A stretch of DNA of 64,000 nt, from the NCBI GenBank assembly GCA_009881125.1, contig WXFH01000011.1, positions 21,700-85,699 on the forward strand, given 5' to 3'. The notes beneath the pieces are model-generated. The model was not told where the DNA came from. It was given only the letters and a program-made list of their open reading frames with translations, and made no database searches. Positions 9,447 through 18,847 of this stretch are shown piece after piece (the first letter of the stretch is position 1; the number at the start of each line of letters is the position of its first letter). Source of the DNA: Acidaminobacter sp. GTDB lineage: Bacteria > Bacillota_A > Clostridia > Peptostreptococcales > Acidaminobacteraceae. Made by a program: the position numbers and the translations under genes.

Positions 9447-9787
9447 TATTTGCGGCTTACATTATGCGGACGCATACTCAAGCCTTCTCTCCTCTTCAAA
9501 ATATTTTATGTATGGACCTTTTAAGCCGGAAAAACCGTTTGCCTTGCTATATTTTAGAATTTGTTTCGTTTTAAAAGATTTTTTCAGTTGTTTTAAATAT
9601 AAAAACATCTTTTTTTGTTTAATTCATCTATTACATCATAATTGCAAGGAGCTTTCATTTCAAGTATTTTTCGAAGAAACGCCTCATAAGTTTTTACTCG
9701 CTCTCTCACCCTACCCGTACTGATCAATTCATGCTATAATGACAACAGAATTCGGCACAATCTCCTGTGTCGATTCATTTTAACCAC
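9447..9787. other. AT-rich intergenic region between glsA and modA
   Basis: 341 nt separate the divergent genes glsA and modA. They hold no convincing ORF. A TATAAT hexamer at about 9734-9739 could be the -10 box of the modA promoter, but no good -35 partner is visible. The middle is very T-rich (9540-9620). Confidence 0.5.
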
Positions 9788-9811
9788 CGTTATACTTTAG
9801 AATACATAACG
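9788..9811 (+). promoter_or_regulatory. ModE-like operator upstream of modA
   Basis: A 24-nt inverted repeat, CGTTATACT-N6-TACATAACG, ends 13 nt before the modA start codon and abuts its ribosome-binding site. It resembles the known ModE box (CGTTATAT-spacer-ATATAACG) used for molybdate-dependent repression of mod operons. No modE gene is in the window, so the binding protein is inferred. Confidence 0.65.
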
Positions 9812-9824
9812 AAGGAGCCTCCCC

Positions 9825-10676
9825 ATGAAGACTACGATCCATAGACCCAATACCACCGGCGCGTTATCGAGGGCACACAGCTTTCAACCTGCCTGTTCGC
9901 AGCGTCACCCCAAAATAAGATCTCTAATCCTGTTCCTCCTTGCCGCAGTCACCTTTACCCTCGCCGGCTGCAGTGCCTCCAGTGAAAAAACGGAGCTTAT
10001 TATGGGTGCTGCCTCTTCCCTGACCGAACCTCTAAATGAGCTCTCCGAGCTCTACGCCTTGAAAACCGGCGTCCGCCCCCAAATTTCCTTTGCGTCGTCG
10101 GGCACACTCAGAAAACAGGCTGAGGAAGGCGCACCCTTTGATCTGCTTTTACTTGCCTCCACCTCAGATCTTGATGCCTTGTCTGACGCGGGCCTTCTCC
10201 TTGAAGCTTCCAGGCGCGACCTCTTAAGCAATCAAATTTGTTTTATCTCCACACATCTGGAGATCCCCGCGTCACTCGAAACACTTCCAGACCTTCTTGA
10301 AATGTCCGAACGCATCACACTGGGCGACCCGGCCAGTGTCCCCGTGGGCAAATACGCTGCCCAGTCCCTCGAGAGTCTGGGCGTCTCTCATCTAATTGAA
10401 GATAAGAAACTCTATGCCAAAGACGCTCGACAAGTTCTGCAATATTTGAACTCAGGTGCAGTCGACGCCGGATTTGTCTTCGCAACGGATGTCGCTCTGC
10501 TGGAAATCGAAGTATCCACGCTGATCCTGCCCGACCATACACACCAGCCAATCCTCTATCCTGCCGCCCTAATTTCAGACAGCCCTGAAGCCGCGGCGTT
10601 CCTGGAATTCCTGAGCAGTGAGGAAGCCCTTTCCGTTTTTAAGTCCTATGGCTTTTCCATACCAGACCAAAATTGA
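9825..10676 (+). CDS. modA: Molybdate/tungstate ABC transporter, binding lipoprotein
   Basis: Captures oxyanion outside the cell for ModBC. It has a lipoprotein signal with lipobox TLAGC near residue 49, after an unusually long, basic n-region of about 35 residues. The mature part starts with the ModA pattern LIMGAASSLTEPLNELSE, then ISFASSGTLRKQAEEGAPFD, and later GKYAAQSLESLGV. The ATG has AAGGAG nine nt upstream. If a start nearer the hydrophobic segment were used, the protein would be of the usual length, about 250. It is the first gene of modABC. Mo and W cannot be told apart from sequence here. Confidence 0.92.
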   Translation: MKTTIHRPNTTGALSRAHSFQPACSQRHPKIRSLILFLLAAVTFTLAGCSASSEKTELIMGAASSLTEPLNELSELYALKTGVRPQISFASSGTLRKQAEEGAPFDLLLLASTSDLDALSDAGLLLEASRRDLLSNQICFISTHLEIPASLETLPDLLEMSERITLGDPASVPVGKYAAQSLESLGVSHLIEDKKLYAKDARQVLQYLNSGAVDAGFVFATDVALLEIEVSTLILPDHTHQPILYPAALISDSPEAAAFLEFLSSEEALSVFKSYGFSIPDQN

Positions 10677-10704
10677 CGTATTCCCCTGAATTGGAGTGAT
10701 GACC

Positions 10705-11379
10705 TTGTCCCAGCCCCTGATCCTCAGTGCGGTCCTGCTTTCCCTGAGAATAGCAGCCCTGTCGACCATACTCACCGGCCTCCTGGGTACCTTGCTCGCC
10801 CGAAAATTGTCTCAGACAAAAAAAACTTCCTTTAGAATCATTGAAACCCTGGTAGTTTTGCCGATGGTTCTGCCACCCTCCATTGTAGGTTACCTGCTTC
10901 TTCTGTCTTTAGGAAAAAACAGCTGGCTGGGAAGCTTAATTTATGCAGCCACCGGTAAAACACTCCTTTTCAGCTGGTCAGCCGCCGTCATTGCAGCGGT
11001 TATTGTCTCCCTCCCCTTGATGTATCAAAGCGCCCGCGCCGGATTTCAAGGCGTGGATCAACGTCTTGAAAACGCCGCCAGGACCTTGGGGGCCAGCGAA
11101 TGGCATATTTTCACCGAGATCACGCTTCCTCTGGCTAGACCTAAACTACTGACTGGACTCGCGCTGTCTTTCGCTCGTGCCATTGGAGAATTTGGTGCAA
11201 CCCTCATGGTTGCCGGCAACATTCCCGGTAAAACCCAGACCATTCCCACAGCACTCTATTTCGCTGCCGAAGGCGGCGACCATGCCACTGCAAACACACT
11301 TATGGTGATTTCCCTATTTATTGGCATAACCGCCATGTTCAGTGTCAATTTCATTTTGGACAAGTCCAGGACTCAATAG
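10705..11379 (+). CDS. modB: Molybdate/tungstate ABC transporter, permease
   Basis: Inner-membrane permease of about 224 residues with five to six hydrophobic helices. The ModB signature LPMVLPPSIVGYLLL lies in the first third, and the ABC-coupling EAA loop (ENAARTLGASEWHIFTEITLPLARP) near residue 120. The helix SFARAIGEFGATLMVAGNIPG is highly typical of ModB. Starts at GTG 10696, ATG 10699 and TTG 10705 are possible. Only the TTG has ideal spacing (8 nt) from GGAG. It is 28 nt downstream of modA. Confidence 0.93.
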   Translation: MSQPLILSAVLLSLRIAALSTILTGLLGTLLARKLSQTKKTSFRIIETLVVLPMVLPPSIVGYLLLLSLGKNSWLGSLIYAATGKTLLFSWSAAVIAAVIVSLPLMYQSARAGFQGVDQRLENAARTLGASEWHIFTEITLPLARPKLLTGLALSFARAIGEFGATLMVAGNIPGKTQTIPTALYFAAEGGDHATANTLMVISLFIGITAMFSVNFILDKSRTQ

Positions 11380-11406
11380 TTTAATTTAGTCAAAGGAGCC
11401 TTTTAT

Positions 11407-12126
11407 ATGATAGATTTTCATCTCGTCAAACAGCTGGACGCCTTTACCCTGGATATCGCGCACACCACAGATTCACCTTTTTTGATCTTGATGGGGCCGT
11501 CAGGTTCAGGGAAAACCACATTGCTTAATCTGATTTCCGGACTGACGACGCCGGACAAAGGGTACCTGCGACTAAACGGCAGGCTTCTATACGACCACGA
11601 TACCGGCATCTCCCTTCCGCCGCGGGATCGCCGCATTGGGTATATCTTTCAGTCCCTTGCGCTGTTTCCTCATATGACTGTCCTGCAAAATGTCATGTTT
11701 GGAGTTCGGCACGGACACCGAGGCGAGTTTCACAGTCAGGTTCGGGAGAGGGTGATGAGCCGCGACCATCGGCAAAGCATTCATGAGCAGCTGGACTTTC
11801 TAAAAATTGCGCACCTGTCTTCAAAATACCCGGCGGAGCTGTCCGGCGGCGAACGTCAGAGAGTGGCCATAGCCCGTGCGCTTTCCTCGGAGGCTGACAT
11901 TCTCCTTATGGACGAGCCCTTTGCGTCCCTTGACAGAGCAAACAGGGACAACGCAATCCAGCTTCTGCTTTCTGTACAGGCCCATTATCAGAAGGCCATG
12001 ATTCTCGTCACCCATAGTCCCGAAGAGGCTGACGCCTTTGCCGGAGATCACCTGGAGATCCTCTCCGGCAAGCCTGTGAGTCTCAAAAGGCGGATAGGTT
12101 TTCTTGACGAATCTGTAAATTCTTAA
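11407..12126 (+). CDS. modC: Molybdate/tungstate ABC transporter, ATPase
   Basis: ATP-binding subunit energising ModAB. Visible motifs are Walker A GPSGSGKTT (residues 31-39), Q-loop YIFQSLALFPHM, signature LSGGERQRVAIARAL, Walker B ILLMDEPFASLD and the H-loop THSPEEA. At 239 residues it ends soon after the ATPase core. It lacks the C-terminal oxyanion-sensing TOBE/MOP domain of full-length ModC (about 350 residues), so trans-inhibition by molybdate is not expected. It follows modB by 27 nt with AAAGGAG before the ATG. Confidence 0.93.
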   Translation: MIDFHLVKQLDAFTLDIAHTTDSPFLILMGPSGSGKTTLLNLISGLTTPDKGYLRLNGRLLYDHDTGISLPPRDRRIGYIFQSLALFPHMTVLQNVMFGVRHGHRGEFHSQVRERVMSRDHRQSIHEQLDFLKIAHLSSKYPAELSGGERQRVAIARALSSEADILLMDEPFASLDRANRDNAIQLLLSVQAHYQKAMILVTHSPEEADAFAGDHLEILSGKPVSLKRRIGFLDESVNS

Positions 12127-12144
12127 TTAAATCTTAAAAAACGC

Positions 12145-12173
12145 TTAATTTTCATCTCACTTTCTGGTATGAT
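12145..12173 (+). promoter_or_regulatory. Possible greA promoter
   Basis: TTAATT (12145-12150) and TATGAT (12168-12173) are spaced 17 nt apart, 27 nt before the TTG start of greA. The -35 box is weak. Confidence 0.4.
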
Positions 12174-12199
12174 GGACTCTGTATCGAAGGAGTGATCAC

Positions 12200-12667
12200 T
12201 TGAAGAAACTCATTTTAACCAAGGAAGCAGTTGAAAAATTAGAGCGTGAGCTCGACCTGCTGATTGGAAAGCGCAAAGAAATTTCTGAAGAAATCAAGAA
12301 AGCCCGCGGTTTTGGCGACCTGTCAGAGAATGCTGAGTACCATGCCGCCCGGGAAGCCCAATCCTTGAACGAGACAGAGATTTTGAAAGTCAAAGGCATG
12401 CTTGAAAGCTATGAGCTGGAGGATGCTGGAGATTACACGCATGACCAGGTCAGACTCGGATCACAGGTCGAAGTTCTTTACATCGAAAGTGGCGACCAGG
12501 ATGAATTTACCCTCGTCACTAAAATTGAAGCGGATCCATTTGATGGGATGATTTCAAATGAATCCCCTATTGGTTCGGCCATCATTGGCCGCAAGGCGGG
12601 GGATGTCGTCAACATTTTCACCCCCGGCGGCAGCGTCACTTTGAAAGTCCTGACAGTGACCAACTAA
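12200..12667 (+). CDS. greA: Transcription elongation factor GreA
   Basis: Rescues backtracked RNA polymerase by stimulating transcript cleavage. The 155 residues have the N-terminal coiled-coil finger with the acidic tip (KKARGFGDLSENAEYHAARE, residues 35-54). The C-terminal FKBP-like domain has ISNESPIGSAIIGRKAGD. Translation starts at a TTG at 12200 with AAGGAG eight nt upstream. It is a single gene closed by the hairpin at 12666. Confidence 0.96.
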   Translation: MKKLILTKEAVEKLERELDLLIGKRKEISEEIKKARGFGDLSENAEYHAAREAQSLNETEILKVKGMLESYELEDAGDYTHDQVRLGSQVEVLYIESGDQDEFTLVTKIEADPFDGMISNESPIGSAIIGRKAGDVVNIFTPGGSVTLKVLTVTN

Positions 12668-12739
12668 AAAAAGTAGTATGAAATGAGTGTCAGCCGGCAA
12701 AGGCTGAAGACTCAAGTTCATACTACTTTTTTATTTTTT
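12666..12739. terminator. Bidirectional terminator between greA and guaD
   Basis: The arms AAAAAAGTAGTATGAA (from 12666) and TTCATACTACTTTTTT (to about 12732) are perfect complements. They are flanked by A- and T-runs and serve the two converging genes. Confidence 0.8.
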
Positions 12740-12744
12740 GTTTT

Positions 12745-14016
12745 TTATTTTGTCGGTTCCATGATCTCGTCACCCGAGACAAATCTCGAGATGATATCCC
12801 GGTCATCCCCAATATACAGGAATCTCTGCAGGCGCTCTTCCACCGTCCGGCCTTCTGTGACTCCCAGACGGTGATCATCTATGACCAAAGCATCAAACTC
12901 ATAACCGGGCTCAAAGCTGCCCACCTTGCCAAAATAGGCGCCGCCGCCCTTGGTGCCAAGGTAGAATGCCTCGGACGTGCTGAGAGGTGCCAAGGTCCGG
13001 TCAGAGTTCAGCCAGGCGATCTTGGAAGCTTGAATGGCAGTACTCATGACACTGGCTATAGACACCTTGTGTCCGGCACCGACATCTGTCCCAAGGCCTA
13101 CTTTTACCCCGGCATTCAAAAACTTTCTAACCGGCATAATTCCGCTGGCCAGATTGTAGTTGGCATTTGGGCAATGGGCTGCGAAGACGCCAAGTTTAGA
13201 CATTTTTTCAATTTCTGCATCCGTATTGTGCACACAATGGGCCAGTATGGTTTTATCTCCCATCAAGCCGTGATCCTCATAGACTGTGGCGTAATCCGCA
13301 CTCTCCGGATGCAGCTCTCTCACCCAGTCGACCTCAGCCTGATTCTCGGAAATATGCGTCTGAACCGGCACATTGTACTCAGCGGCCAGGTCTCCCAGCG
13401 CCCGCATCAGCTCAGAAGTGCACGTTGGAACAAATCTCGGTGTAATCAGAGGCTTGACTTTTGGATATAAATTGACTGTGGCTTCTAGCCAGGCTTTTGT
13501 CGCTTCAATAGAGTCCATGGTCGATTCAACAAGGAAGTCCGGACAATTCCGGTCCATGTTGACCTTGCCCACATAGGCGCCCAGACCTGCCCTGTCAAAG
13601 ATCGACATGAGAAGCTGCGTGCTCTCTTTGTGGACGCTGCTGAACAGGACTATGCGGGTTGTTCCCTGACGCCATATTTCTTTGGCCACCCGGGTATAGA
13701 CAGACTCAGCGTAATCCAGATCAGAGTATTTGGCTTCTTCAGGAAAAGTATAGTCTTCCAGCCATGGCAGCAGTTCTTTGTCCAGCCCTAGTCCCAAATT
13801 CGGAAACTGAGGCGCATGGAAATGAAGATCAACAAATCCTGGTATAATCAGTCGATCTCCCATATTGAAAACTTCAAGGGCTTCCAGATTCTCAGGCAAG
13901 GTCTTCAGGACCTCGACCACTTTGCCGTCTTCCACAATAACTGCGCCGTTTTCATAGATCTCAAAACGGTCCGGATCTTTTGTATAAAGGATGTGTCCCT
14001 GATATGCTTTAGCCAT
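12745..14016 (-). CDS. guaD: Guanine deaminase
   Basis: Zinc amidohydrolase converting guanine to xanthine and ammonia. The 423 residues show the metal motif PGFVDLHFHAPQFPNLGLG (residues 60-78), PWLEDYTFPEEAKY typical of guanine deaminases, QTHISENQAEVDWV, LAHCVHNTD, HCPNANYNLASG and GTDVGAGH. The ATG has AAGGAG nine nt upstream. It stands alone on the minus strand. It may supply nitrogen or feed purine fermentation, though no other purine-degradation gene is in the window. Confidence 0.93.
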   Translation of the reverse strand: MAKAYQGHILYTKDPDRFEIYENGAVIVEDGKVVEVLKTLPENLEALEVFNMGDRLIIPGFVDLHFHAPQFPNLGLGLDKELLPWLEDYTFPEEAKYSDLDYAESVYTRVAKEIWRQGTTRIVLFSSVHKESTQLLMSIFDRAGLGAYVGKVNMDRNCPDFLVESTMDSIEATKAWLEATVNLYPKVKPLITPRFVPTCTSELMRALGDLAAEYNVPVQTHISENQAEVDWVRELHPESADYATVYEDHGLMGDKTILAHCVHNTDAEIEKMSKLGVFAAHCPNANYNLASGIMPVRKFLNAGVKVGLGTDVGAGHKVSIASVMSTAIQASKIAWLNSDRTLAPLSTSEAFYLGTKGGGAYFGKVGSFEPGYEFDALVIDDHRLGVTEGRTVEERLQRFLYIGDDRDIISRFVSGDEIMEPTK

Positions 14017-14129
14017 TACACAACGCTCCTTAACCTTCGTTTAGATACACGAACATTGTAACAGAAAGTTGAAAACAGCTCAAAAAAATCTTAGGTTTAC
14101 CACATATTGTATTGTATAAAAGTAACAAA

Positions 14130-14945
14130 CTAAGGCTGCTGACCCTTCATCATCTGCTCAACGCGCTTGGTTCCGGCTTCCATGGCGTTCATGATCGTCG
14201 CTCGGAATTTATCATTTTCAAGACTTTTGAGCGCGACAATAGTTGTACCGCCCGGCGAAGTAACCAGATCTTTTAATTCGCCGGGATGCTTGCCTGTATC
14301 GAGAACCATGCGCGCAGAGCCTTCCACAGTCAAGGCTGCCATTTTGTACGCCAGATCTCTTGGAAGTCCCTGCATGACTCCGCCATCCGCCATTGCCTCA
14401 ATTAAAACGTAGATATAGGCCGGCGCAGACGCACTGATGGACGGAACTACATACATGAGTTTTTCCTCAATTTCCACCACTTCACCGACACATTCGAACA
14501 GCCCGCGGCAGAATGTCATTTCTTCAGCGCTGAGACCCTCGCCATAGGAGATTGCGGTTAAGCCCTTGTTGACGAGGGCCGGCGTGTTTGGCATGGTGAT
14601 GACAGCTTTGACACTGGGATCAATCCAGCGTTTGAGGTGTTCTGTACCTATGCCCGCCGCAATGGAGATGATGACCGTGTCCTTCGAAATTGAATCGCGG
14701 ACTTCTGCCAGCATAGCCGCATATTGATAAGGCTTTATGGCTAGGAGCAGATAATCTGCGCCGCTCACACAATCATAGGGATTGTCAGGCAGTCCAAGAC
14801 CAGGGTATTTTTCCCCCAGCGCCTGGCGTCGTTCAGGTTTACGATCATAAACCGACAACTCGGATGTCGTAAGCTTTTCTGCTTTAAGCACACTTTGCAG
14901 TAAAATTTTTCCCATGTTGCCGCAGCCAATCATAGCTAGCTTCAT
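14130..14945 (-). CDS. proC: Pyrroline-5-carboxylate reductase
   Basis: NAD(P)H-dependent last step of proline synthesis. The 271 residues have the Rossmann start LAMIGCGNMGKILL. Then come YLLLAIKPYQ, RWIDPSVKAVITMPNTPALVNKG and the C-terminal dimer helices, with the conserved DLVTSPGGTTIVALKSLE that binds substrate. The ribosome-binding site is weak. It is a lone gene between guaD and the cyclase-family gene. Confidence 0.96.
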   Translation of the reverse strand: MKLAMIGCGNMGKILLQSVLKAEKLTTSELSVYDRKPERRQALGEKYPGLGLPDNPYDCVSGADYLLLAIKPYQYAAMLAEVRDSISKDTVIISIAAGIGTEHLKRWIDPSVKAVITMPNTPALVNKGLTAISYGEGLSAEEMTFCRGLFECVGEVVEIEEKLMYVVPSISASAPAYIYVLIEAMADGGVMQGLPRDLAYKMAALTVEGSARMVLDTGKHPGELKDLVTSPGGTTIVALKSLENDKFRATIMNAMEAGTKRVEQMMKGQQP

Positions 14946-15108
14946 AATAGCGGAACGCAGGTCTGACCTTTGATCTCGTTATATCACGATCTCATGTCAA
15001 AGCCGCCGGCGTTCCTTCCTCCCTTCTGTCTATCCAATCAGATTCTTTGGGTAAAGGCGCTGCCTGTCCGGCGCTATTGTCCCCTATACAAATCTTTTTT
15101 GTAAGCAT

Positions 15109-15753
15109 CTAACAATTCGTTGACAGGTCGTGGTCGACCAGCGCGAAGGCGCGAACCGGAGAACCATCGGCATCCTCAAGTTTTAGGGGCATTGCGCTGA
15201 AAAGAAAATGCTCAGGCAGCTGATCAAGGCCCTTCAGATTCTCAATAATCACTTTGTCACTGCCAAGCAGCTCTAGATGGACCTCAAAATTCACCGAGTC
15301 CATTGGATCAATGGAGATCGCGTCAACGCCAACACCTTTGAGCGGCAGTCCCGAAAGCCATTTTGCCGCTTCGGGGCTAAGTGTGGGAAACGCACCAAAA
15401 TAGCTTTCAGATCCCCAAAATTGATCCCACCCCGTCCAGAGAATCAGAAATTCGGTTTCAGGTTTGATCAGAGACTCCAGGTGATGTTTCTCGATCCTTT
15501 GAAGACCTCTGGCATCCAACTTTGCAGCAGGTCCAAAAAAAGCAGACGCCGGAACCTGGTCCAAAGTCCATCCCTGAGCTATCATATGGGCTGGTGCATC
15601 CATGTGTGTCCCTGTATGTGAATACATATGAAGCTTTTTCTCCCGAAAACCATCCTTTTCCAGAGTATTCGCCGCCTCGAGAACCGGAGGCTCAGTACCC
15701 GGAAAAACCGGCATACCTTCCTTGATCAGATGTGTCAAATCCACAATTTTCAT
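15109..15753 (-). CDS. Cyclase family protein, kynurenine-formamidase type
   Basis: Metal-dependent hydrolase of the cyclase/KynB superfamily, 214 residues. The zinc-binding motif HTGTHMDAPAHM (residues 45-56) is preceded by VDLTHLIKEGMPVFPGTEPP, and VGVDAISIDPMD comes later. Known members hydrolyse N-formylkynurenine or isatin, or act as other amide hydrolases. A kynureninase gene 25 kb away (40358) makes formylkynurenine an attractive substrate, but sequence alone cannot settle it. The ATG at 15753 after GGGGGAT is preferred over an upstream start that would add 22 non-homologous residues. Confidence 0.85.
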   Translation of the reverse strand: MKIVDLTHLIKEGMPVFPGTEPPVLEAANTLEKDGFREKKLHMYSHTGTHMDAPAHMIAQGWTLDQVPASAFFGPAAKLDARGLQRIEKHHLESLIKPETEFLILWTGWDQFWGSESYFGAFPTLSPEAAKWLSGLPLKGVGVDAISIDPMDSVNFEVHLELLGSDKVIIENLKGLDQLPEHFLFSAMPLKLEDADGSPVRAFALVDHDLSTNC

Positions 15754-15943
15754 GAGCATCCCCCAAATTCTATCGAGAAACACCGGCAGCGATAAGGATT
15801 TTATAAACTTAATGGCCATACGCTGTCGATAAAGTATACATACACATTATTCTACATAATATCACTTTCAGAGGCCCTTGAGAATGACCAAACTCAAAAG
15901 ATCCTTTCAAAAACTCAAAATCCCATGCCGGGCACACAACAGT

Positions 15944-15978
15944 AAATGCCGCACCCATCTGAGATGGGTGCGGCATTT
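15944..15978. terminator. Strong stem-loop after the DUF1846 gene
   Basis: Seventeen base pairs (AAATGCCGCACCCATCT and its complement) around a one-base turn, 21 nt past the stop of the minus-strand gene at 16000. There is little U-tract, so it may be an RNA-stabilising hairpin or a weak terminator. Confidence 0.55.
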
Positions 15979-15999
15979 GCTGTCGATATTATTCTGCTT

Positions 16000-17508
16000 C
16001 TAGTTGTTGTAATACAAGCTCTCTGACGGATATTCCGGATCACAGGTCAAATCGATCCCGATCTTTCTGAAAGTCTGTTCGTCATTGACGCTGAGAATAG
16101 TCGTAGAGTGTGCCTGACAGCCTTTCATCATGGAGAGCTTGTCCAGGGCCACTTGCGCTGTTGGATTCGTCGCTGCGGAAATACTGAGGGCAATCAGAAT
16201 TTCTTCGCAGTCCAGGAGTGTGTTGCGGCTTCCCAGCTTGTTGGCTTTCAGATCGACAATTGGTTCAAGAATGACCGGTGAGATAAGATGAATTTCATCT
16301 GAAATATTGGCCAAATACTTGATGCCGTTCAGAAGCGCCGCTGCCGAGCCGTCCATAAGATTGGAGGTTCTGCCGGTAACAATGGTGCCATCATGCAGTT
16401 CAATGGCTACAACCGGTGACAGCTCGTTCTTGCTGGACAGTTTTCTCAGCTTGGCAGAATACTCACGCGCCGGCATGACGACTTTTCGGTCTTCCTCTTT
16501 CAGATTGAGTTCTTCCATGATCAGCTTGACGCGATTGGAAACATCCTTTTCAACAAAGCCTTTTTTATACTCAGTGCTCGTCTTAAAGTATCTGCGGATG
16601 ATTTCCTGGCGGGAAGCTTCCTTGACCACTTCATCATCAATGATTCCAAAGCCTACGCGGTTGACGCCCATATCCGTAGGGGATTTATATACAGCGGCTT
16701 CACCGGTGATTTTCTCAATGATCCGTCTTAAAACCGGGAACATTTCGATGTCTCGGTTGTAGTTGACCGTCACTTCGTTGTAGGCATCAAAGTGGAAGGA
16801 ATCTATCATGTTGACATCTTTCAGATCCGCGGTAGCCGCTTCATAAGCAATGTTGACCGGGTGCTTCAGAGGCACGTTCCAGATTGGGAAGGTCTCGTAT
16901 TTTGAGTAACCGACTGTGCGGCCAAGTTTGTGCTCATGGTAAAGCTGGCTCAGACAAGTCGCGAGCTTGCCGCTGCCAGGTCCTGGCGCAGTGACCAGTA
17001 CGATTGGCTTAGTCGTGACGATATACGGGTTCTTGCCATAGCCTTCGTCGCTGACGATGGTGTCTACATCCGTTGGGTACCCCTTAGTGGCAGAGTGCTT
17101 GTAGACTTTAATGCCGCGTCTTTCGAGCCGATTTATGAAAAGCGTGGTGGCAGGCTGATTGTCGAAGCGCGTGATCACGACACTGTTCACGTCCAGTTCA
17201 AAAGCTCTGAGGTCGTCGATCAGCCTTAGGACATCCAGATCATAAGTAATGCCAAAGTCGCCCCGGATCTTGTTTCTTTCAATGTCCCCCGCATAGACAC
17301 AAATGATGACCTCAATCTTGTCCTTCAGGTGATGCATCAGTTTGACTTTTGCATTTTCGTCGAAGCCGGGCAGTACGCGCTTTGCGTGAAAGTCCCCCAG
17401 GAGTTTGCCCCCGAATTCCAAATACAGCTTATCATAGTTGTTGACGCGCTCAAGAATAAACTTCGATTGTTCTTCGATGTACTTGTTGTGATCGAACCCG
17501 ATTTTCAA
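16000..17508 (-). CDS. DUF1846 domain-containing protein
   Basis: A 502-residue soluble protein matching DUF1846 over its whole length. The start [18 protein letters not shown] is typical, and [18 protein letters not shown] (near residue 170) resembles a nucleotide-binding loop. Conserved blocks [35 protein letters not shown] and a late [10 protein letters not shown] stretch are present. The family is common in Clostridia and lactic-acid bacteria and has solved structures but no accepted function. It is monocistronic as far as can be seen. Confidence 0.88.
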   Translation of the reverse strand: MKIGFDHNKYIEEQSKFILERVNNYDKLYLEFGGKLLGDFHAKRVLPGFDENAKVKLMHHLKDKIEVIICVYAGDIERNKIRGDFGITYDLDVLRLIDDLRAFELDVNSVVITRFDNQPATTLFINRLERRGIKVYKHSATKGYPTDVDTIVSDEGYGKNPYIVTTKPIVLVTAPGPGSGKLATCLSQLYHEHKLGRTVGYSKYETFPIWNVPLKHPVNIAYEAATADLKDVNMIDSFHFDAYNEVTVNYNRDIEMFPVLRRIIEKITGEAAVYKSPTDMGVNRVGFGIIDDEVVKEASRQEIIRRYFKTSTEYKKGFVEKDVSNRVKLIMEELNLKEEDRKVVMPAREYSAKLRKLSSKNELSPVVAIELHDGTIVTGRTSNLMDGSAAALLNGIKYLANISDEIHLISPVILEPIVDLKANKLGSRNTLLDCEEILIALSISAATNPTAQVALDKLSMMKGCQAHSTTILSVNDEQTFRKIGIDLTCDPEYPSESLYYNN

Positions 17509-17657
17509 GACAATACCCTCCCATTAATCCACTTGCTGTGCGATCCCGCTCCTCAATTAAAGTAATATTATCACACAGCAATAGTGGAATGTAAAGGGAA
17601 TATCCCAGCCTCTGGAGGTTATCTCGAGTTATTTTTATCTGAACACTCTGCTTTATT

Positions 17658-18833
17658 TCAACAAGCCTTTAAGTTCTCCTGATGCTGCTCCAGCAGCTCA
17701 CAAAAAACTTCGGAGTATCGTCGAGTTCCAAATACAGTGCCCATTGATATGAAGCACGCCTGAAGCGCGTCCAGTGCTGCAGCGATCTTCTCAGCAGAGA
17801 GGTTTTCCCCCATATGACCAATTCGGAAGATCCTGTTTTCAAGAAAATTGAAGCCTCCGCCAATAAGAACGCCGTGGACCGTCTTCATTTGATTAAACAG
17901 CGTCTTAAAGTCCACACCAGAAGGCAAAAGGACCGTCGTCACCGTATTCGACTCATGATCCAGGGCATAAAGCTCAAAACCGAGCTGTTCGAAAGTGCCG
18001 CGCACTGCCTCAGCAAAGATTTTATGACGCTCTGCCAGCGTCTCCACCTCAAGTCGCTCCACCGCTTTGTCCAGCGCTATAAGCATTTGAACCGGCTGTG
18101 TATAAGGAAATGATTTTTTCTCGTAGTAATCCAGCCAGATCGACAGGTTGGCATAATAGGAAGCAATAGGTGTTGTGCGCCCCTTGATGCGCTCCACAGC
18201 CCTTTGGCTTAGGGTCGCCGTGCTCAGTCCGGCTGGTCCGGAAAGCACCTTCTGGGACCCGCTGAGGACCACATCAAGCCCCCAGGCGTCCACATTCAGT
18301 TTTTCCCCGCCAAAGGACGAGACCGCGTCTACTATGGACAGGATGCCATGCCGGTTCAGTACTTTGCCGATGGTCTCAAGATCATTCGTAATCCCGGAAG
18401 GTGTCTCACAGTGCACTACAGTTGCCACTTTGAACGGCCCGTGGTCAATTATGAACCGGTCCAGCTTCACCGGATCGAGTCCCCTGCGCAGATCCCCCTC
18501 ATACATCACCGTCTGAGCGCCATACATCTTGGAAAAATCATCAAAGCCTCTTCCAAAGATGCCGTTGGAAATCGTAAGAACCCGGTCGCCCGGCTCAATC
18601 ATTGATGCGCAGGCAGCTTCAAGTCCCAAAATACCTTCACCTGCCAGAATAAAGGTTGGGCCAGACGCGTTCATTTTTTTGGAGATGTCCTGACATAGTC
18701 TCCTGTAAAACACGAGAAAATCCGAATCCAAATCAGGATTTGTTTCATATTGGGACAACGCACCAAGGACATCCGGATGCATCTGCGTTGGACCCGGTGT
18801 CATAATCAGGTAAGGTTTTTCGTTTTTTCGCAT
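17658..18833 (-). CDS. Class V aminotransferase (alanine-glyoxylate type)
   Basis: PLP enzyme of the alanine-glyoxylate/serine-pyruvate aminotransferase group, 391 residues. The N-terminal MTPGPTQMHPDVL is a family hallmark, and VHCETPSGITNDL and SIVDAVSSFGGEKL hold cofactor contacts. The PLP lysine lies in LSGSQKVLSGPAGL. The true start is the ATG at 18833 behind AGGTGA; upstream frame extension runs through the transporter gene and is spurious. It is 14 nt downstream of the ECF S-component and almost surely co-transcribed with it. The substrate is unknown. Confidence 0.88.
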   Translation of the reverse strand: MRKNEKPYLIMTPGPTQMHPDVLGALSQYETNPDLDSDFLVFYRRLCQDISKKMNASGPTFILAGEGILGLEAACASMIEPGDRVLTISNGIFGRGFDDFSKMYGAQTVMYEGDLRRGLDPVKLDRFIIDHGPFKVATVVHCETPSGITNDLETIGKVLNRHGILSIVDAVSSFGGEKLNVDAWGLDVVLSGSQKVLSGPAGLSTATLSQRAVERIKGRTTPIASYYANLSIWLDYYEKKSFPYTQPVQMLIALDKAVERLEVETLAERHKIFAEAVRGTFEQLGFELYALDHESNTVTTVLLPSGVDFKTLFNQMKTVHGVLIGGGFNFLENRIFRIGHMGENLSAEKIAAALDALQACFISMGTVFGTRRYSEVFCELLEQHQENLKAC

Positions 18834-18847
18834 GATCGTCACCTGCC

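Noticed and set aside
12666..12739. Small RNA gene between greA and guaD
   Set aside because: The hairpin with A- and T-runs is adequately explained as a terminator shared by converging genes.
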